In this document: positions 8,110 through 18,766 of the stretch, piece after piece
Layout: each line of letters opens with the position of its first letter
Position numbering within the stretch: the stretch's first letter is position 1
From: Nocardioides salarius
Lineage (GTDB): Bacteria > Actinomycetota > Actinomycetes > Propionibacteriales > Nocardioidaceae
Direction of reading: 5' to 3'
DNA length: 64,000 nucleotides
Assembly (NCBI RefSeq): GCF_016907435.1
Contig: NZ_JAFBBZ010000001.1
Coordinates: 3,906,001 to 3,970,000 of the forward strand
Position numbers and translations under genes: made by a program
The notes under the pieces: model-generated
Told to the model about the DNA's origin: nothing
Database searches by the model: none
What the model saw: the letters and a program-made list of their open reading frames with translations, nothing else

Positions 8110-9087
8110 ATGACCCGCCCGCTGCCTCCCGCGCAGGCTCCCGGCCCCGACGTGCCGCGCTCGGCCGACGGGGTCCGCCACCTGCTGCGCTGGGCCGGCG
8201 CCCGCGGCCACGACCCGGCCGCGCTCCTGCTCGGCACCGGGCTGCGGCTCGACGACCTCGGGCCGGGCGGGGTGCGCGAGGTGACCGCCGCGCAGGAGCT
8301 GCGGGTCGTGCGCGCCCTGCGCCAGCGGGCCCCCGGCGCGGGCGCCGCCGTGGGGGCGGCGTACGACGTGGGCACCTTCGGGGCGCTGGGCTTCGCGCTG
8401 ATGACCAGCCGCACCCTGCTGGACGTGGTGACGGTGGCGCTGCGCTTCTTCGACCTCAGCTACGCCTTCGTGGTGCCGAGCGTCGAGGTCGTCGGCGACG
8501 ACGTGGTCGCCGAGCTCGACGGCAGCGCGCTGCCCGCCGACGTGCGGGCCTTCCTGGTGGCGCGCGACGCGACGGCGGTTCGCACCGTGCTCGACTCGCT
8601 GCTGCCGGGCGGGGTCGGCGCGCACCTCGACGTGGGCCCCCACCAGGCGGTGCTGCGCTTCGCCGCCACCGAGCTCGACCGGCCGCTGGCCAGCGGCGAC
8701 GACCGTCGCCGCGCCCTCGCCGAGGCGGTCTGCCGCGACCTGGCCGCCGACCGGCGCAGCGCCTCCGGGCTGCCCCAGCAGGTGCGGGTGCTGATCACCC
8801 AGCGCCTGGCCGACGGCGCCCCGATGGCGGTGGTGGCCGCGGCCCTGGGCCGCACCGACCGCACCCTGCGCCGCCAGCTCGCCGCCGCCGGCACGTCGTA
8901 CCGCGCGCTGCTCGACGAGGTACGCCGCGCGCTGGCCGCCGACCTGCTCCGCGCCGGGCTGCCGGTCGCCGACGTCGCCGCCCGCCTGGGGTACGCCGAG
9001 CCCGCGGCGCTGGTGCACGCCCACCGGCGCTGGACCGGAAGGCCGCCCAGCGCGGCCCGTCGGGCTCGGGCACCCGGCGTTCACTGA
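8110..9087 (+). CDS. AraC-family transcriptional regulator
   Basis: A 325-residue regulator with an N-terminal arabinose-binding-like ligand domain (residues about 20-200; GTFGALGFALMTSRTLLDVV) and a C-terminal double helix-turn-helix (about 225-320: MAVVAAALGRTDRTLRRQLAAAG, then LPVADVAARLGYAEPAALVHA followed by the short WTGRPPSAAR). This architecture matches OruR/CatR-type regulators often divergent from monooxygenases. It probably activates the adjacent flavin monooxygenase in response to the substrate. The intergenic 70 bp hold two GACAT/GACAA-type elements near 8077 and 8097 that could be half-sites, but this is a guess. The start ATG 8110 is chosen because the longer frame before it is only shadow sequence of the neighbouring gene. 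Confidence 0.88.
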   Translation: MTRPLPPAQAPGPDVPRSADGVRHLLRWAGARGHDPAALLLGTGLRLDDLGPGGVREVTAAQELRVVRALRQRAPGAGAAVGAAYDVGTFGALGFALMTSRTLLDVVTVALRFFDLSYAFVVPSVEVVGDDVVAELDGSALPADVRAFLVARDATAVRTVLDSLLPGGVGAHLDVGPHQAVLRFAATELDRPLASGDDRRRALAEAVCRDLAADRRSASGLPQQVRVLITQRLADGAPMAVVAAALGRTDRTLRRQLAAAGTSYRALLDEVRRALAADLLRAGLPVADVAARLGYAEPAALVHAHRRWTGRPPSAARRARAPGVH

Positions 9088-9185
9088 TCCGACGGCGAGG
9101 TGTCACCGCAGCGTCGCGACGGGCTCTCGCAGCGTCCCTAGGTTCGCTGGCGCGTAGGACCCCCTCGACCCAGGAGCCACCCGCC

Positions 9186-11327
9186 ATGACCTGCACCCCC
9201 GCCCGCCCCGCCGCGTCCTCGGCCGCCACCGCGCCGGACACCGCCCCGGGCTCCCGCTCGCTGCTCCCGCTCACCCCCACCGGCACCCGCCACGGCGGTC
9301 GCAGCTTCATGACCTGCCAGTACCGCTGCGGCAACGCCTGCGACCACCCCGAGCCCAACCGCACCGGCCACGGCCACGTGCAGGACGAGATCGCCAAGGC
9401 CGTGGCCCGCCGCTCGGTGCTCAAGGGCGCCGCCGCCGGCTCCGGCATGATGGTGCTCGGCGGCACGCTGGCGGCTGCCGCGGTGGCCCCCGCCGCCGCC
9501 GAGCCCGGCGTCGCGGCCCGCCCGGTCTCCGGCGACCTGGCGACCGCCGCGTTCACCCCCGTGCGCCCCAACCGCCGCGACGCGGTCGTGACCCCCTCCG
9601 GCTTCGACCACGACGTGGTCATCCGCTGGGGCGACGGGGTCGTGGCCGGCGCGCCCGCCTTCGACGCGCGCCGCCAGACCCCGGAGGCCGCCAAGCAGCA
9701 GTTCGGCTACAACTGCGACTACGTCGGGGTGCTGCCGCTGCGCGACGCCAAGCGCGACCGCAAGGACCGCTCGCTGCTCGTGGTCAACCACGAGTACACC
9801 GACGAGGCGCTGATGTTCCCCGAGGGCGTCTACACCGACGCCGAGATCACCGCGATCGCGATGGCCAACCACGGCATGTCGGTCGTGGAGATCCGGCGCG
9901 GCTCGCGCGCCGGGTCCTGGCGGCGCGTCAAGAGCCTGAAGAAGACCCGCTACAACCGCCGCGTGCACATCGACACCGCCTTCGTGCTCGACGGCCCCGC
10001 GGCCGGCGACGAGCGGCTGCGCACCAGCGCCGACCCCAGCGGCACCACCGTGCTGGGCACGCTCAACAACTGCGCCGGCGGCACCACCCCCTGGGGCACG
10101 GTGCTCTCGGGCGAGGAGAACTTCAACCAGTACTTCGACCTGCCCGAGGGCCAGCAGCGCGACGAGCGCTACACCGAGGCCTACGCCCGCTACGGCATCA
10201 CCGGCTCGGGGCGGGGCTGGAGCGCCGTCGACCCGCGCTTCGACCTGGCCGCCGAGCCCCACGAGCCGCACCGCTTCGGCTGGATCGTCGAGCTCGACCC
10301 CTACGACCCGGACGCGGCGCCGGTCAAGCACACGATGCTGGGCCGCTTCAAGCACGAGGGCGCCAACGTGGCGCTGACCCGCGACGGCCGCGCGGTGGCC
10401 TACATGGGCGACGACGAGCGCGGCGACTACCTCTACAAGTTCGTCTCGCGCGACTCGATGCGCACGGGGCCCTCGGCCAAGGCGCGCCGGCACAACAGGA
10501 CGCTGCTGACCGCGGGCACGCTCTACGTCGCCAGGCTCGTCGGCGACGGCACCGAGGACGGCGAGCACGACGGCACCGGCGAGTGGATCGCGCTGTGCGA
10601 CGAGACGACCTCGTTCGTGCCCGGGATGAGCGTCGCCGACGTGCTGCTCTTCACCCGCCTGGCCGCCGACCAGGTCGCCCCGACGCGGATGGACCGGCCC
10701 GAGGACGTCGAGCCCAACCCGGTCAACGGCAAGGTCTACGCCGCGCTGACCAACAACTCCCAGCGCGGCTCGACGTTCCCGCCCGACGAGGCGAACCCGC
10801 TGACCTCCTCGATGGTGCGCTCCTCCGTGGGCGCCCCGCTCACCCCGGCCTCGGGCAACCGCAACGGCTACGTGCTGGAGATGAGCCCGGCCGGCTCCGA
10901 CCACGGCGCGAGCACCTTCACCTGGGACCTGATGCTCGTCTGCGGCGACCCCGAGGCGCCGGAGACCTACTTCGCCGGCTTCGACAAGACGAAGGTCAGC
11001 CCGATCTCGTGCCCCGACAACGTCGCCTTCGACGACCGCGGCAACTTGTGGATCTCCACCGACGGCAACGCCCTGGGCTCCAACGACGGCGTCTTCCGGG
11101 TGCCGGTCGCCGGCGCCCAGCGCGGCAACGTCACCCAGTTCCTCACCGTCCCGCGCGGTGCCGAGGCGTGCGGTCCGCTGCTCACCGACGCCAACCGCTC
11201 GCTGTGGGTGGCCGTGCAGCACCCCGGTGAGGTCGACGGGGCCACCTTCGAGGACCAGGCCTCCACCTGGCCGCACACCGACGACTTCCCGCGGCCCTCG
11301 GTCGTCGTCGCCTTCCGCGACCGCTGA
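9186..11327 (+). CDS. phoX: PhoX-family alkaline phosphatase, Tat-exported
   Basis: A 713-residue PhoX (DUF839) family protein. PhoX enzymes are Ca/Fe-dependent monomeric phosphatases that release phosphate from organic esters outside the cell. The N-terminus carries the family's MTCQYRCGNACDHP element (residues 42-55). It is followed by a twin-arginine signal ARRSVLKGAA (Arg pair about 75-76) and a hydrophobic Gly/Ala stretch. Downstream are NHEYTDEALMFPE, TVLSGEENFNQYFD, GRFKHEGANVALT, YMGDDERGDYLYKFVS and CPDNVAFDDRGNLWISTDG, all recognisable blocks. It is a single gene with its own upstream region. I saw no convincing run of Pho-box repeats in the 98 bp before it. The next gene on the strand is behind a separate leader/terminator. 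Confidence 0.92.
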   Translation: MTCTPARPAASSAATAPDTAPGSRSLLPLTPTGTRHGGRSFMTCQYRCGNACDHPEPNRTGHGHVQDEIAKAVARRSVLKGAAAGSGMMVLGGTLAAAAVAPAAAEPGVAARPVSGDLATAAFTPVRPNRRDAVVTPSGFDHDVVIRWGDGVVAGAPAFDARRQTPEAAKQQFGYNCDYVGVLPLRDAKRDRKDRSLLVVNHEYTDEALMFPEGVYTDAEITAIAMANHGMSVVEIRRGSRAGSWRRVKSLKKTRYNRRVHIDTAFVLDGPAAGDERLRTSADPSGTTVLGTLNNCAGGTTPWGTVLSGEENFNQYFDLPEGQQRDERYTEAYARYGITGSGRGWSAVDPRFDLAAEPHEPHRFGWIVELDPYDPDAAPVKHTMLGRFKHEGANVALTRDGRAVAYMGDDERGDYLYKFVSRDSMRTGPSAKARRHNRTLLTAGTLYVARLVGDGTEDGEHDGTGEWIALCDETTSFVPGMSVADVLLFTRLAADQVAPTRMDRPEDVEPNPVNGKVYAALTNNSQRGSTFPPDEANPLTSSMVRSSVGAPLTPASGNRNGYVLEMSPAGSDHGASTFTWDLMLVCGDPEAPETYFAGFDKTKVSPISCPDNVAFDDRGNLWISTDGNALGSNDGVFRVPVAGAQRGNVTQFLTVPRGAEACGPLLTDANRSLWVAVQHPGEVDGATFEDQASTWPHTDDFPRPSVVVAFRDR

Positions 11328-11362
11328 GCCCCGCACCTCCACGGCGCCCGTCGCCCGGCTGG

Positions 11363-11392
11363 TTCCACCTGCCGGGCGGCGGGCGCTAGACT
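11363..11392 (+). promoter_or_regulatory. Promoter of the leuS leader
   Basis: A -10 box TAGACT (11387-11392) lies 6 nt before the ATG at 11399, with a weak -35 (TTCCAC, 11363-11368) 18 bp upstream. Transcription should begin at or within one or two bases of the ATG, giving a leaderless start for the short leader peptide. Confidence 0.6.
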
Positions 11393-11398
11393 GCCCCC

Positions 11399-11425
11399 AT
11401 GCAGCACGCCCTGCTCCTTGCCTAG
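11399..11425 (+). CDS. Leader peptide MQHALLLA with three consecutive Leu codons
   Basis: An eight-codon ORF (ATG 11399, TAG 11423) encodes MQHALLLA; the Leu codons are CTG-CTC-CTT in a row. It sits between a leaderless-type promoter and a hairpin/terminator pair, all directly upstream of leuS. Leader peptides rich in the cognate amino acid are the hallmark of transcription attenuation at leu, ilv and trp operons. I infer that a ribosome stalled at the Leu codons under leucyl-tRNA shortage prevents termination. It is far too short to have another obvious function. Confidence 0.7.
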   Translation: MQHALLLA

Positions 11426-11477
11426 CCGCGTCGACGACGACTCGACGCGGCTGCCCCTCGCCACGAGGGGTTTTTTT
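11426..11477 (+). terminator. Attenuator: hairpin followed by intrinsic terminator upstream of leuS
   Basis: Directly after the leader stop codon, 11426-11450 forms a perfect 9-bp stem (CCGCGTCGA/TCGACGCGG) with a 7-nt loop. Three bases later 11454-11470 forms a perfect 7-bp stem (CCCCTCG/CGAGGGG, loop CCA) followed by seven T at 11471-11477, a textbook Rho-independent terminator and rare in this GC-rich window. GCAGC in the leader (11401-11405) can pair with GCTGC (11449-11453) as a possible alternative fold, but I found no strong antiterminator. Confidence 0.85.
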
Positions 11478-11533
11478 GTGCCCGGGACCAGCGGCGGCCC
11501 ACACGCCGGCCACCAGACGTGAGAGAGACCCAG

Positions 11534-14041
<2,508 letters not shown>

Positions 14042-14053
14042 CAGGGTGACGGC

Positions 14054-14935
14054 GTGAGCAAGCCCGCAGCCGGCGAGGGGCCGGTCGTCGTCGTCACCGA
14101 CTCCACCGCGAGCCTGCCCCCGCAGGCGGTGGCCGAGCACGGACTGGTCGTCGTGCCGCTGCAGGTGGTGATCGGCGCCCAGGTGCTCGACGAGGGCTCC
14201 AAGGGCGCGACGCCCGACCGGGTCGCGCAGGCGCTGCGCGAGTACACCCCGGTCTCGACCTCGCGGCCCTCGCCGGCGGTGATGCTCGAGGCCTACGAGA
14301 AGGCCCACGCCGCGGGCGCGAGCGCGGTCGTGTCGGTGCACCTGTCGGGCGAGATGAGCGGCACCTACGAGTCCGCCCAGCTCGCAGCGCGCGAGGCGCC
14401 GCTGCCGGTCGTCTGCGTCGACACCCGCCAGGTCGGCATCGGCACCGGGTACGCCGCCCTGGCCGCCGCGCGCGTCGCTGCCGCCGGCGGCTCGGCCCAG
14501 GAGGCCGCCGACGCCGCGCGGGCGCGCGCCGAGGCCACCGCCTCGCTGTTCTACGTCGACACCCTCGAGTACCTGCGCCGCGGCGGGCGCATCGGCGCGG
14601 CCGCGGCGCTGCTCGGGGGTGCGCTGGCGGTCAAGCCGCTGCTGCGCATCGACGACGGGCGGGTCGACTCCCTGGAGCGGGTGCGCACCTCCGCCCGGGC
14701 GCTGGCCCGGCTCGAGGAGCTGGCCGTCGAGGCGGCCGGCGAGACCCAGGTCGACGTCTACGTCGCCCACCTGGCCAACCCCGAGCGCGCCGAGGTGCTC
14801 GCCGACCACCTCCGCGAGCGGCTCGCCGACCAGCTCGGCGGCCGCGAGCTGTGGTGCGGCGAGCTCGGCGCGGTCCTGGGCGCCCACGTCGGCCCCGGCA
14901 TGATCGCCGTCTGCGTCGCCCCCCTCCACCCCTGA
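14054..14935 (+). CDS. DegV family fatty-acid-binding protein
   Basis: A 293-residue DegV-fold protein; the family binds long-chain fatty acids and, in several bacteria, delivers them to fatty acid kinase FakA. Visible family elements are VVVVTDSTASLPPQAV at the start, the TSRPSPAVMLEAYE loop, SVHLSGEMSGTYESAQLA (Ser/Gly lipid-binding motif), VDTLEYLRRGGRIG and AVKPLLRIDDGRV, and the C-terminal LGAVLGAHVGPGMIAV. The GTG start is 12 bp after leuS. No fakA partner lies in the window. The following 420 bp are non-coding repeat DNA. Confidence 0.93.
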   Translation: MSKPAAGEGPVVVVTDSTASLPPQAVAEHGLVVVPLQVVIGAQVLDEGSKGATPDRVAQALREYTPVSTSRPSPAVMLEAYEKAHAAGASAVVSVHLSGEMSGTYESAQLAAREAPLPVVCVDTRQVGIGTGYAALAAARVAAAGGSAQEAADAARARAEATASLFYVDTLEYLRRGGRIGAAAALLGGALAVKPLLRIDDGRVDSLERVRTSARALARLEELAVEAAGETQVDVYVAHLANPERAEVLADHLRERLADQLGGRELWCGELGAVLGAHVGPGMIAVCVAPLHP

Positions 14936-14941
14936 CCGCCG

Positions 14942-15240
14942 CTGCTCGACCAACGGCGGTGGTCGTTGGTCGAGCAGTGACGAGCGCCAGCGAGGAACGT
15001 TGCCGAGACTGGGTGAGTGGCGTGCTCGCCGTACGTCATGGGCTCGCTGGGTCTCGGCGTCGCTCGAGCCTTCGGTCCTCGCTGCTCGACCAACGGCCGT
15101 CGTTGGTCGAGCAGTGACGAGCGCCAGCGAGGAACGTCGCCGAGACCGGGTGCGTGACCGCTCGCCGTACGCCGTGTGCTCGCTGGGTCTCGGCGTCGCT
15201 CGAGCCTTCGGCCCTCGCTGCTCGACCGACGGCCTGCCCT
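14942..15240. repeat. ~140-bp hairpin-forming tandem repeat, two full copies plus partial units
   Basis: Unit one runs 14942-15081 and unit two 15082 to about 15218, followed by two degraded starts (CTGCTCGACCGACGG, CTGCTCGACCTACGG) up to about 15259. Each unit opens with a perfect inverted repeat CTGCTCGACCAACG/CGTTGGTCGAGCAG (14942-14955 with 14964-14977; 15082-15095 with 15101-15114). It continues with GTGACGAGCGCCAGCGAGGA and ends with GGTCTCGGCGTCGCTCGAGC, which is largely complementary to the GAGGAACGTCGCCGAGACC block, so the whole unit can fold as a long cruciform. Similar GGTCTCG...GCTCGACC elements are widespread between genes in Nocardioides-type genomes. It may also terminate degV transcription. 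Confidence 0.85.
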
Positions 15241-15343
15241 CGCTGCTCGACCTACGGGGCCACGTGGTGTCCACAGGGTGCGTCGAGCAGGTGGTCGTCC
15301 ACAGGCTCGCGTCCGGTGGTCGTTGCGGCGGTGGAGGGCTTCC

Positions 15344-15349
15344 TAGGTT
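15344..15349 (+). promoter_or_regulatory. -10 box of comEA
   Basis: TAGGTT ends 6 nt before the ATG at 15356, implying a leaderless comEA-comEC mRNA. TTGCGG at 15323-15328 could serve as a -35 although the 15-bp spacer is short. Confidence 0.5.
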
Positions 15350-15355
15350 GCCTGC

Positions 15356-16348
15356 ATGCGCAGTCGACGACCCAGCCCCGAGCACCAGGAAGCCGTGGCT
15401 CGCCGCCTGGCCCAGCTCAGCGCCGAGCTGGAGGCCGTGCGGCCGGCACCGGCCCCGCCGCTGCAGCAGGAGGAGCCCGAGCCGGACGCCGACGACGACT
15501 GGTGGGCGCCGCACACCCGCATCCGGCCGCTCGCCGGTCCGCCGGCGCCCCCGCCGGCCCCGCCCGCCCCGGCTGCTCCCGGCCCGGTCCCGGGGATGGT
15601 CCCGGTGCCCGGGCGCCACGCCTCCCGCCGTGCGCGGCCACGACCCGAGCTGCTGGGCGCCGCCCACGACCTGGTGCCGCCCACCCTGCGCGGCCGGGCG
15701 CTGCTGTCGTCGGCGCACCTGGGCGTCGTCGCGCTGCTGGTCGCCGCCGGGCTGGCCGTGACGTCGTGGTGGGTGGTGCGCTCCGACCCCGAGCCGAGCG
15801 GCCCGCGGCTCGAGACCGTCGCCGAGGTGGAGACGCCGCTCGTCGACCTGGTGCCGCCCGAGCCGGCAGCGGCACCGGCAGCTGTCGGCGCGGCCGGCGC
15901 CCCGGAGCCGGGGACCGAGGTGACCGTCGACGTGGCCGGCAAGGTCCGCCGGCCGGGCATCGCCGTGCTGCCGGCGGGCTCGCGGGTCGTCGACGCGCTC
16001 GAGGCCGCCGGCGGTGCCCGCCCCGGAGTCGACCTGATGGGCCTCAACCTCGCGAGACTGCTGGTCGACGGCGAGCAGGTGCTCGTCGGGGTGCCCGGTG
16101 CCGCTGCGCCGGTGACGCCGGGGGGCACCCCTGTGCCACCGAGCTCACCGGGCGCGGCCCTGGTCGACCTCAACACCGCCGACCAGGCCCTGCTCGAGAC
16201 GCTGCCGCAGGTCGGTCCGGTGACCGCGGGGGCGATCCTGGCCTGGCGCACCGAGCACGGCGCCTTCTCCGCGGTCGAGGAGCTGCTCGAGGTCGACGGC
16301 ATCGGCGAGGCCACCCTCGCCCAGCTCGCACCCCTCGTGACGGTGTGA
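15356..16348 (+). CDS. comEA: ComEA-type DNA-binding helix-hairpin-helix protein
   Basis: A 330-residue membrane-anchored protein. An acidic/Pro-rich cytoplasmic N-terminus (residues 1-115) precedes one membrane helix (about 120-142, LGVVALLVAAGLAVTSWWVV). Outside there is a SLBB-type domain (VTVDVAGKVRRPGIAVLPAG) and a C-terminal double helix-hairpin-helix (VDLNTADQALLETLPQVGP ... LLEVDGIGEATLAQLAPL) that binds duplex DNA. ComEA delivers external DNA to the ComEC channel during uptake. The gene overlaps comEC by GTGA at its 3' end. It starts directly after a TAGGTT -10 box and is preceded by a repeat array. Confidence 0.93.
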   Translation: MRSRRPSPEHQEAVARRLAQLSAELEAVRPAPAPPLQQEEPEPDADDDWWAPHTRIRPLAGPPAPPPAPPAPAAPGPVPGMVPVPGRHASRRARPRPELLGAAHDLVPPTLRGRALLSSAHLGVVALLVAAGLAVTSWWVVRSDPEPSGPRLETVAEVETPLVDLVPPEPAAAPAAVGAAGAPEPGTEVTVDVAGKVRRPGIAVLPAGSRVVDALEAAGGARPGVDLMGLNLARLLVDGEQVLVGVPGAAAPVTPGGTPVPPSSPGAALVDLNTADQALLETLPQVGPVTAGAILAWRTEHGAFSAVEELLEVDGIGEATLAQLAPLVTV

Positions 16349-18711
16349 GCCTCGCGCGGTCCGCCGACACCGCTGGGCCCGCCGGGCCCCCCGAGCCCGC
16401 CGAACCCGCCGAGCCCGCACGGGCCACCGCCGACCTCCGGATGACGCTGGTGGGCGCGGCCGCGTGGACGGGCGGGCTGGTCGGCGCCCTCGCCCCCGCC
16501 GCGTGGCTCGCGGCGGTCGCCGCCTGCGGTGGCCTGGGGGTGGCGGCGCTCCGGGCGCGAGGCCGGCGGGGCGCGGCGCTCACCGGCGCGCTGCTGCTGC
16601 TCGTCCTGCTCGCGGTGGGGCTGAGCACCTCGCTGCGCCACGACCAGGTGGGCGGCGGGCCGCTGGCCGACCTCGCCGAGCAGCGGGCCGTGGTGCGGGT
16701 GCTGGCCACCGTCACCGCCGATCCCCGCCCGCTCCAGGGCCCGTACGCCGACGGCGTGTGGCTGCGGGTCACCGTGCGCGAGGTCGAGGGTCGGGGCAGC
16801 GCCCACACGCTGCGCGCGCCGGTGCTCGTGCTGGCCCCACCGGAGTGGGCCGGCGCGGCCCTGGGCTCCACCGTGTTGGCCGAGGGGCGCCTGGGCCCCG
16901 CCGACGGCGACGACCTGGCCGCCGTCCTCGACGCCACCGGCGCCCCGCAGGTGCGCGACCCGCCGGACCTGTGGTGGCGCGGTGCCGGCGCGGTGCGCGA
17001 GTCGCTGCGCGACTCGGTCGCGCACCGGCCCGCCCCCGAGCGGGTGCTGGTGCCCGCGCTGGTCGACGGCGACGACGTGGGGCTGGACCCCGCGGTGGCC
17101 GACGACTTCCGGGCCACCGGGCTGACCCATCTCCTCGCCGTCAGCGGCACCAACCTGACCCTCGTGGTGGGCAGCCTGCTGTGGTTGGCGCGGGGCGCCG
17201 GCGTGCGGGGCCGGTGGCTGCTCCTGGTGGGCGCGGGCGGCATCGTCGGGTTCGTGCTGCTGGCCCGCACCGAGCCCAGCGTGCTGCGCGCCGCGGTGAT
17301 GGGATCGGTGGCGCTGGTCGCCCTGGGCACCGACGGGGCCCGACGCGGGCCCCGGACCCTCGGTGTCGCGGTGACCGGCCTGCTGCTCGTCCAGCCCGGG
17401 CTGGCGGTCTCGGTCGGCTTCGCCCTCTCGGTGCTGGCCACCGCCGGCATCATGCTGCTGGCGCCGGGCTGGCGCGACGCGCTGGCCCGTTGGATGCCGC
17501 GCTGGCTGGCCGAGGCGGTGGCGGTGCCCGCGGCCGCGCAGCTGGCCTGCACCCCGGTGGTCGCGGGCATCTCGGGCCAGGTCAGCCTCGTCGCGGTCGC
17601 CGCCAACCTGCTGGCCGCCCCCGTGGTGGGCCCGGCCACCGTGGTCGGGCTGGCCGGGGGACTGGTGGGCCTGCTCGCGCCACCCGTGGGCCGGCTGCTG
17701 GGCACCGTGGCCACCTGGTGCGTGGGCTGGATCGTGGCGGTGGCCGAGCGCGGGGCGGGCCTGCCCGCGGCCGCGGTCGACTGGGGCACCGGCGTCGTCC
17801 CCCTCGCGGTGCTCACCGCGCTGAGCCTGCTGCTGGCGGTGCTGGCGCCGCGGCTGCTGGCGCGCCCGCTGCCGACGATCCTGCTGTGCGCGGTGACCGG
17901 CGTGGTCGTGGTGGTGCGGCCGGCGGCGGCCTTCGCGCCGTCGGGCTGGCTGGTGGTGGTCTGCGACGTGGGCCAGGGCGACGCGGTGGTGCTGCGCGCC
18001 GGCGCGGCCAGCGCCGTGGTCGTCGACGTCGGCCCCGACCCGGTCGCGGTCGACACCTGCCTCTCCGACCTGGGCGTCGAGCACGTGCCCCTCGTGGTGC
18101 TGACCCACTTCCACGCCGACCACGTCGACGGCCTCGCCGGGGTGCTCGAGGGCCGTCAGATCGACCGCGTCGTCACCAGCCCCCTGCTCGACCCGCCCGA
18201 CGCGGTGGCGGCGGTCGGCGAGCTGGCCGGTGCCGCGGGCGCGGAGGTCGGCGTGGCGTCGTACGCCGCCACCGAGCGCGTGGGGGAGGTGGCCCTGCAG
18301 TCCCTCGCCCCCGTCGACAGCACCCCGCGCGGCGGGCCCGGCGACGGCAGCACCGCCAACGACCAGAGCGTGGTGCTGCTCGCCGAGGTCGGCGGGGTGC
18401 GGGTGCTGCTGCCCGGCGACCTCGAGCCGCCCGGGCAGGCGGCACTGGCCCGGGCGCTGCCCGACCTGGCGGTCGACGTGCTCAAGGTGCCCCACCACGG
18501 CAGCCGGCACCAGGACCTCGACCTGCTCACCGGGCTGGGTGCCGAGCTGGCGCTGGTGCCGGTCGGCGCCGACAACGACTACGGGCACCCCGACGCCGGT
18601 CTGCTCACGGACCTCGAGGCCGCCGGGGCGCGGGTGCTGCGCACCGACACCGACGGCCCGCTCGCGGTGGTGGTGCGCGACGGCGAGGCGGTGGGGCTCA
18701 CCCGCGACTGA
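16345..18711 (+). CDS. comEC: ComEC/Rec2 competence channel with C-terminal metallo-beta-lactamase domain
   Basis: A 788-residue polytopic protein predicted to conduct single-stranded DNA across the membrane. The N-terminal third has two to three membrane helices and a soluble region (residues about 90-230). The Competence domain (about 240-510) has the LLAVSGTNLTLVVG signature and many hydrophobic helices. The C-terminal part (about 530-780) is a metallo-beta-lactamase-like domain with VCDVGQGDAVVL, THFHADHVDG (HxHxDH metal motif) and KVPHHGSRHQD, which may act as the nuclease that degrades the non-transported strand. Start GTG 16345 overlaps the comEA stop (GTGA); ATG 16441 is an alternative. 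Only these two com genes are seen here. Confidence 0.93.
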   Translation: MSLARSADTAGPAGPPEPAEPAEPARATADLRMTLVGAAAWTGGLVGALAPAAWLAAVAACGGLGVAALRARGRRGAALTGALLLLVLLAVGLSTSLRHDQVGGGPLADLAEQRAVVRVLATVTADPRPLQGPYADGVWLRVTVREVEGRGSAHTLRAPVLVLAPPEWAGAALGSTVLAEGRLGPADGDDLAAVLDATGAPQVRDPPDLWWRGAGAVRESLRDSVAHRPAPERVLVPALVDGDDVGLDPAVADDFRATGLTHLLAVSGTNLTLVVGSLLWLARGAGVRGRWLLLVGAGGIVGFVLLARTEPSVLRAAVMGSVALVALGTDGARRGPRTLGVAVTGLLLVQPGLAVSVGFALSVLATAGIMLLAPGWRDALARWMPRWLAEAVAVPAAAQLACTPVVAGISGQVSLVAVAANLLAAPVVGPATVVGLAGGLVGLLAPPVGRLLGTVATWCVGWIVAVAERGAGLPAAAVDWGTGVVPLAVLTALSLLLAVLAPRLLARPLPTILLCAVTGVVVVVRPAAAFAPSGWLVVVCDVGQGDAVVLRAGAASAVVVDVGPDPVAVDTCLSDLGVEHVPLVVLTHFHADHVDGLAGVLEGRQIDRVVTSPLLDPPDAVAAVGELAGAAGAEVGVASYAATERVGEVALQSLAPVDSTPRGGPGDGSTANDQSVVLLAEVGGVRVLLPGDLEPPGQAALARALPDLAVDVLKVPHHGSRHQDLDLLTGLGAELALVPVGADNDYGHPDAGLLTDLEAAGARVLRTDTDGPLAVVVRDGEAVGLTRD

Positions 18712-18766
18712 GCCGCCCGTGCCCCGGGCGGCGGTGTCGGCGGGCTGTGGCAGGCTTGCGCGCACC

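Noticed and set aside
15267..15303. Two DnaA-box-like sequences (GTGTCCACA, TCGTCCACA) before comEA
   Set aside because: Each has one mismatch to TTGTCCACA, only two copies exist, and there is no dnaA/dnaN/gyrB context; not enough for an origin or DnaA-regulated promoter.
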